A program made the position numbers and the translations under genes. A DNA stretch of 64,000 nucleotides from NCBI GenBank assembly GCA_947259505.1, contig CAMYLT010000005.1, positions 62,001-126,000 of the forward strand. The letters run 5' to 3'. This DNA comes from an uncultured Porticoccus sp. (lineage in GTDB: Bacteria; Pseudomonadota; Gammaproteobacteria; Pseudomonadales; Porticoccaceae). The notes beneath the pieces were generated by a model, which was not told the origin of the DNA, ran no database searches, and was given only the letters and a program-made list of their open reading frames with translations. This document shows positions 59,882 through 64,000 of this stretch, piece after piece (positions within the stretch are counted from its first letter, which is position 1; each line of letters starts with the position of its first letter).

Positions 59882-60163
59882 ATGCGCTGGTTGCTGATCG
59901 TTCTTTCGTTGTTGCTTATTCTTCTCCAGTACCAACTCTGGTTGGGGGAGGGCGGCCTGGCGAAAAAGCTGACACTGGAGCGAGAAGTCACCGAACAGCA
60001 ACAACAGAATGAAGTCTTAGAGCAGCGTAACCAGATTTTGGTTAGCGAAGTGGTGGACCTTAAAGAAGGTCAAGAAAGCATTGAAGAGCGTGCCAGAAAG
60101 GACCTGGGTATGATCAAGGAAGGTGAAACCTTTTACATGGTCGTGGAGCCTGAGGACCAATGA
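59882..60163 (+). CDS. ftsB: Cell division protein FtsB
   Basis: A 93-residue bitopic membrane protein. One membrane helix (residues 3-20) is followed by a leucine-zipper coiled coil (about 28-65) and the conserved IEERARKDLGMIKEGETFY. With FtsL and FtsQ it forms the divisome subcomplex. ispD follows after 66 bases. Confidence 0.93.
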   Translation: MRWLLIVLSLLLILLQYQLWLGEGGLAKKLTLEREVTEQQQQNEVLEQRNQILVSEVVDLKEGQESIEERARKDLGMIKEGETFYMVVEPEDQ

Positions 60164-60229
60164 GCGACATCTTGTGTTTTCTGCGTCTGCACACACTGAT
60201 TCATGTGATGTGTCTGTGGGGTATTTTCG

Positions 60230-60970
60230 ATGGTGGATAGTTGGATTATTGTTCCCGCAGCTGGCACCGGTCGTCGTTTTGGCGGAATGATTCCCAAGCA
60301 GTATCAGTCCCTCGCCGGCAAGACAGTGATTGAACACACCCTAGAACGTTTGCTGTCGGTCAACGAAGCCATCGTGGTGGTAGCAGTGCATCCGGAAGAC
60401 ACCCATTGGCCACGTCTGCCTGTCTTCGATCACCCGCGAATCCGCACGGTCCATGGCGGAAAAGAGCGTGCAGATTCAGTGCGTCTAGCACTTGAATGTT
60501 TGTCACGGGAAGCTCACGCGGATGATTGGGTGCTGGTCCACGATGTGGCCAGACCCTGTGTCAGGGCATTGGAGATTCGTCACCTGATCAGTGCGTTGGG
60601 GCATCACAAGGTAGGCGGTGTCTTGGCGGTACCTATCAGCGATACCGTCAAACGGGTGGACAACGGAGCGAATATCGCTGCGACGGAAGACCGCTCACGT
60701 CTATGGTTGGCCCAGACACCACAAATGTTCCGCTATGGCCTGTTGAGCTGGAGCCTGAAAATGGCTGCCCGCCAGCAATGGCTGCCGACCGATGAATCGG
60801 CCGCTGTGGAGCGGTTGGGGCATGTGCCTCAGGTGATAGAAGGGAGCCGTGACAATATTAAAATTACTCGTCGTGAGGATTTGGTTATTGCCGAAGCAAT
60901 CCTCCGTTACCAGCACGAAGCAGAAACTGGCCATGGCCAAATCGGGTATCAACCCACAGGTAAAATGTGA
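60230..60970 (+). CDS. ispD: 2-C-methyl-D-erythritol 4-phosphate cytidylyltransferase
   Basis: A 246-residue MEP-pathway enzyme. The CTP-binding loop is [14 protein letters not shown], followed by [10 protein letters not shown] and a C-terminal [18 protein letters not shown]. It uses CTP (made by pyrG upstream). Its stop overlaps the ispF start by one base. Confidence 0.96.
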   Translation: MVDSWIIVPAAGTGRRFGGMIPKQYQSLAGKTVIEHTLERLLSVNEAIVVVAVHPEDTHWPRLPVFDHPRIRTVHGGKERADSVRLALECLSREAHADDWVLVHDVARPCVRALEIRHLISALGHHKVGGVLAVPISDTVKRVDNGANIAATEDRSRLWLAQTPQMFRYGLLSWSLKMAARQQWLPTDESAAVERLGHVPQVIEGSRDNIKITRREDLVIAEAILRYQHEAETGHGQIGYQPTGKM

Positions 60971-61446
60971 TGAGAATTGGTCAAGGTTACGATGTGCATG
61001 CCTTTGGTGAAGGAGAGCACATCACTCTTGGCGGAGTGAAAATTCCCTATGCTCGGGGGCTGGTGGCACACTCTGACGGTGACGTGCTGATCCATGCCCT
61101 TTGCGATGCCTTGTTGGGCGCTGCGGCGTTGGGGGATATAGGTCGCCACTTTCCGGATACCGACGCCGCCTACAAAGATGTGGATAGCCGGTGTTTGCTA
61201 CGACAGGTTAAAGCCTTACTTGACGGCAAAGGTTACCGCTTGGTGAATGCCGATATCACTGTCATTGCACAAGCGCCAAAAATGTCACCCTATATTGAAA
61301 AAATGCAGATAAACCTCGCAGAGGATCTAGCCTGTGACATTGGACAACTCAATATTAAGGCAACCACGACCGAGAAACTCGGCTTCGAGGGGCGGGGTGA
61401 AGGGATTGCCTGTCAGTCAGCGGTATTGCTGGAGTTGAGGCGCTAG
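60970..61446 (+). CDS. ispF: 2-C-methyl-D-erythritol 2,4-cyclodiphosphate synthase
   Basis: A 158-residue enzyme. Zinc ligands are in [12 protein letters not shown] and [12 protein letters not shown], with [11 protein letters not shown] following. The ATG at 60970 is preferred to a GTG one codon earlier. It ends 4 bases into the convergent amidotransferase gene. Confidence 0.97.
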   Translation: MRIGQGYDVHAFGEGEHITLGGVKIPYARGLVAHSDGDVLIHALCDALLGAAALGDIGRHFPDTDAAYKDVDSRCLLRQVKALLDGKGYRLVNADITVIAQAPKMSPYIEKMQINLAEDLACDIGQLNIKATTTEKLGFEGRGEGIACQSAVLLELRR

Positions 61447-62150
61447 TCTGTTGCGGTGCATATCCGCTCCAGGCATCCGAGGACATTACTCATTACCTGG
61501 TTAACCTGGTCGAACCGATCGGATTTTTCCAGTATCTGTTGCGCACTCTGCACGTACAGACTGCCATCCAGTTCATCTGCACAATGAGTGGTTAAATCCC
61601 GGGCAGACTGATAAGTGGTTTCAAGGTGAAACTGGAAGCCGACGACGCGATGGTTATAGATGAATCCCTGGTTTTTACAGGCGTCACTGCTGGCCAGGGG
61701 CAAGGCTCCGGCTGGTATGGAAAAGGTATCGCCATGCCAGTGAAATACCTCTGATCCAGCTTGGAGGGCCTTTCCAATGGTGGTGTTTTTGGCCTGCTCG
61801 GAAATAGTCAGGGGAAACCAGCCGATTTCTCTGTGCGGATTTTTCGTGACAGGTGCACCTAATACGTCGGCAATCAGTTGTGCACCAAGGCAAATGCCCA
61901 ATACCGTTTTGTCCTCTTCGATGGCACGGCCAATAAAGGCCTTTTCTTCAGACAGCCATGAATACTGTCCTTCATCGCTGACCCCCATCGGGCCACCCAT
62001 GACGATTAGCCAATCGATGTTATCTAACGCCGGTAACGATTCGTTTCGGTATAGATGGGTTGCGCTAATGTTGTAGCCGCGCTGCTGGAACCAGCGTTCC
62101 ATGCTGCCGAGCCCTTCGAATGGAACATGTTGTAGGTAGTGAATGTGCAT
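61443..62150 (-). CDS. Class I glutamine amidotransferase-like protein
   Basis: A 235-residue GATase1 protein. The nucleophile cysteine is in [13 protein letters not shown] and the His/Glu pair in [23 protein letters not shown] and [12 protein letters not shown] match stand-alone GuaA-like proteins of unknown substrate. The ATG at 62150 fits the family start ([15 protein letters not shown]). It is the only minus-strand gene in the 54-64 kb part and separates ispF from truD. Function is not known. Confidence 0.85.
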   Translation of the reverse strand: MHIHYLQHVPFEGLGSMERWFQQRGYNISATHLYRNESLPALDNIDWLIVMGGPMGVSDEGQYSWLSEEKAFIGRAIEEDKTVLGICLGAQLIADVLGAPVTKNPHREIGWFPLTISEQAKNTTIGKALQAGSEVFHWHGDTFSIPAGALPLASSDACKNQGFIYNHRVVGFQFHLETTYQSARDLTTHCADELDGSLYVQSAQQILEKSDRFDQVNQVMSNVLGCLERICTATD

Positions 62151-62244
62151 AACAACGCCTAAATGATGGGATGCGTACCGTGCTGCTTTCCGTTTCACGG
62201 CAGTGTCCGTAAACTTGCGCGCCTTGGCAAATCCTAAGGAATTT

Positions 62245-63261
62245 ATGAACAGCAGGCAATTTACTCTCGATTTTCCCCTTGCGCTGGGCGAGCCAGCCGG
62301 TAGTGCTTTATTTCGTCAACATCCAGAAGACTTTCAGGTGACTGAGCGACTTGGTTTTGAGCTGTCTGGTGAAGGCGAACATCTTTGTCTTTACGTGGAA
62401 AAACGTGGCCAGAATACCCGCTGGGTAGCTGGCATGTTGGCGGCTCATTTCGGTGTTGATGAAATGGCCGTAAGTTATTGTGGTATGAAGGATCGCCATG
62501 CGGTGACGCGACAATGGTTTAGTGTTCACCTTCCCGGCACTCAGGAGGACCCTGCTGCCAGCGAAGCAGAATTGCCCGGTTGCAGAATCCTGACTATGAC
62601 GCGACATCATAAAAAATTGCGCAGGGGTATGCATGCCGACAATCATTTTGTGATCCGTCTGCGACAAATTGAGGGTGAAGTGCGAGCCATTGAACAGCGC
62701 CTTGTGGATATCGCTGCTCAAGGTGTCCCCAATTATTTCGGTGAGCAACGATTCGGCCGGGAGGGAGGCAATTTGCTGGAGGCGGATCGGCAACTCCAGT
62801 CCAGGGCTGCCGAGAGTCAACAGAGAAGGCGCAAATCCCGTCAGCCTGCCAGCAGGGGTGGGATGTATCTGTCCGCTGCCCGCGCCTATCTGTTTAATCT
62901 GGTGCTGGCGGAGCGTGTTCGCCAAGGAAACTGGAACCTGTCGATGGAAGGTGAGGCTGGTCCCAGTGGGCCGATGTGGGGGCGGGGTAGAAGCCAGGCT
63001 CCTGAACAGGTTAGGGAGCTGGAGTCTCTGGTGCTGCAACCGTGGCAGGATTGGTGTCATGGCATGGAGTTCAGTGGCCTGTCCCAAGAACGTAGACCGC
63101 TGTTGCTCATGCCTGGTGACTTTAGCTGGACGTGGCTGAATGAAGCAGGCATGGATCAAACTGATCTGGAATTGTCGTTTTCATTGCCGACCGGGTGTTT
63201 TGCCACTGCGCTATTGCGGGAAGTGGCTAAGCTACAGCAACCGTGGCTCGTGGCGGAATGA
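62245..63261 (+). CDS. truD: tRNA pseudouridine(13) synthase
   Basis: A 338-residue TruD. Catalytic Asp83 is in YCGMKDRHAVTRQW; FRQHPEDFQVTERL, NYFGEQRFGREGGN and the ending GCFATALLREV are typical. AAGGA lies 5 bases before the ATG at 62245; the frame is open 14 codons further. It modifies U13 in several tRNAs. Confidence 0.96.
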   Translation: MNSRQFTLDFPLALGEPAGSALFRQHPEDFQVTERLGFELSGEGEHLCLYVEKRGQNTRWVAGMLAAHFGVDEMAVSYCGMKDRHAVTRQWFSVHLPGTQEDPAASEAELPGCRILTMTRHHKKLRRGMHADNHFVIRLRQIEGEVRAIEQRLVDIAAQGVPNYFGEQRFGREGGNLLEADRQLQSRAAESQQRRRKSRQPASRGGMYLSAARAYLFNLVLAERVRQGNWNLSMEGEAGPSGPMWGRGRSQAPEQVRELESLVLQPWQDWCHGMEFSGLSQERRPLLLMPGDFSWTWLNEAGMDQTDLELSFSLPTGCFATALLREVAKLQQPWLVAE

Positions 63262-63311
63262 AGGGGCTGTGGTATAGTTCGTTTTTCGGTTGACAGTGGG
63301 GGTCTGCAAGG

Positions 63312-63983
63312 GTGAATTCGATTGAGCTTGGTGGTATTGGTATGACCTCCCAGCGAACCCGTGAACGTCTCATCCAACGTCTTAAAGACCAGGGTATTAG
63401 CAGTCAGCGAGTGCTGGATGTGATGCGGGTGACCCCCCGTCATCTGTTTCTGGATGAAGCCCTTTCCCATCGGGCCTATGAAGATACCGCGCTTCCGATT
63501 GGCTACGGCCAGACACTTTCCCAGCCTTATATCGTCGCGCTGATGACAGAGATATTGTTGTCGCAGGGACCTCGCAAGAAAGTACTCGAAATCGGTTCCG
63601 GTTCCGGCTATCAGTCTGCCATCCTGGCGCAACTGGTGGGTCAGGTGTACAGCGTTGAGCGAATCAAGCCTTTGATCGATAAGTCACGGGAGCGTTTGCG
63701 GTTATTGGGCTTGCGAAATGTGCGGTTTTCCCACAGTGATGGTGGCTTTGGTTTGCCGGACAGTGCGCCCTATGATGGTATTCTCAGCGCTGCAGCGCCT
63801 AATGAGGTGCCTGAGGAATTGCTCCACCAGTTGGCTCCGGACGGTATTCTGGTAATTCCCGTGGGGCCTGGAGATGTTCAGGAATTGCGTGTCATTACCC
63901 GTCAGGGTGATAGTTACAACTTTGAAGAGCACGTGGCTGAACAGGTGCGGTTTGTCCCCTTGCTCAGTGGCGTTACTCGTTAA
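63312..63983 (+). CDS. pcm: Protein-L-isoaspartate O-methyltransferase
   Basis: A 223-residue enzyme from the GTG at 63312; an ATG at 63342 ([14 protein letters not shown]) is an equally familiar start. The SAM motif is [18 protein letters not shown], preceded by [13 protein letters not shown] and DTALPIG. It repairs isoaspartyl residues in ageing proteins. It follows truD by 50 bases; the surE gene usually between them in pseudomonads is missing. nlpD and rpoS would be expected beyond the right edge. Confidence 0.95.
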   Translation: MNSIELGGIGMTSQRTRERLIQRLKDQGISSQRVLDVMRVTPRHLFLDEALSHRAYEDTALPIGYGQTLSQPYIVALMTEILLSQGPRKKVLEIGSGSGYQSAILAQLVGQVYSVERIKPLIDKSRERLRLLGLRNVRFSHSDGGFGLPDSAPYDGILSAAAPNEVPEELLHQLAPDGILVIPVGPGDVQELRVITRQGDSYNFEEHVAEQVRFVPLLSGVTR

Positions 63984-64000
63984 TTGCGCAGCGGTTGCTT

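Noticed and set aside
62308..63159. Long open frame on the minus strand opposite truD
   Set aside because: It is the shadow of a complete truD gene.

Overview
The window is 64 kb of a gammaproteobacterial chromosome, almost wholly coding and built mostly of core genes. The order map-glnD-dapC / dapD / dapE, the run rpsB-tsf-pyrH-frr-uppS-cdsA-dxr-rseP-bamA-skp-lpxD-fabZ-lpxA-lpxB-rnhB-dnaE-accA-tilS-pyrG-kdsA-eno-ftsB-ispD-ispF-truD-pcm, and dapA-bamC-MBL hydrolase follow the Pseudomonas-type arrangement. DapD is the long Pseudomonas-type form. An ectABC-ask cluster points to a salt-adapted, probably marine relative (Cellvibrionales/Spongiibacter-like or Oceanospirillales-like). That placement is inferred from gene content and was not tested by a search. 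I see no rRNA, tRNA, insertion sequence, prophage or CRISPR array.

Layout. 1-3862 (+): a D-amino-acid island with the end of a 5-oxoprolinase subunit C/KipA gene cut by the left edge, a D-glutamate cyclase-like protein (DUF4392), a D-amino-acid aminotransferase and alanine racemase. 3872-9199 (-): ectoine operon ectA-ectB-ectC-ask followed by a sodium:solute symporter. A divergent MarR-type regulator (9434-9934) and a palindromic operator candidate over the ectA promoter lie beside it. 9991-20405: purC (long form), a DoxX protein, fabV, an MBL hydrolase, a DUF2789 protein, an LpxL-type acyltransferase, dapA-bamC-MBL hydrolase, a 340-bp AT-rich gap with several DnaA-box-like sites, an LRR lipoprotein, an OmpA-type lipoprotein and rsmJ. 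20440-31860: mainly minus-strand DUF481 outer-membrane protein, PhzF, dapE, a nitrobindin-like protein, dapD, an ArsC/YffB protein, nth, dapC, glnD and map, with a SixA-like phosphatase on the plus strand. 32119-63983: the long plus-strand core block for translation, isoprenoid precursors, outer-membrane assembly, lipid A, replication, fatty-acid and CTP/KDO synthesis.

How it fits together. The ectoine pathway and the DAP/lysine pathway (dapA, dapD, dapC, dapE, all here) both draw on aspartate semialdehyde, and ask supplies a dedicated aspartokinase for the first. Lipid A and outer-membrane functions are concentrated here (lpxD/A/B, fabZ, kdsA, LpxL-like, bamA, bamC, skp, rseP). MEP-pathway genes dxr, ispD and ispF and the undecaprenyl synthase uppS give the lipid carrier for the same envelope.

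Points that stand out: the D-glutamate/5-oxoproline gene grouping; the MarR-type operator overlapping the ect -10 box; a sensor-only AcoR-like GAF protein with an extra N-terminal domain inserted between accA and tilS; a wax-ester synthase inserted between rnhB and dnaE; a nested inverted-repeat region before tilS; a DnaA-box cluster at 18.1-18.3 kb; and an Nth with an unusual cysteine pattern. I did not find an obviously new multi-gene defence or mobile system.
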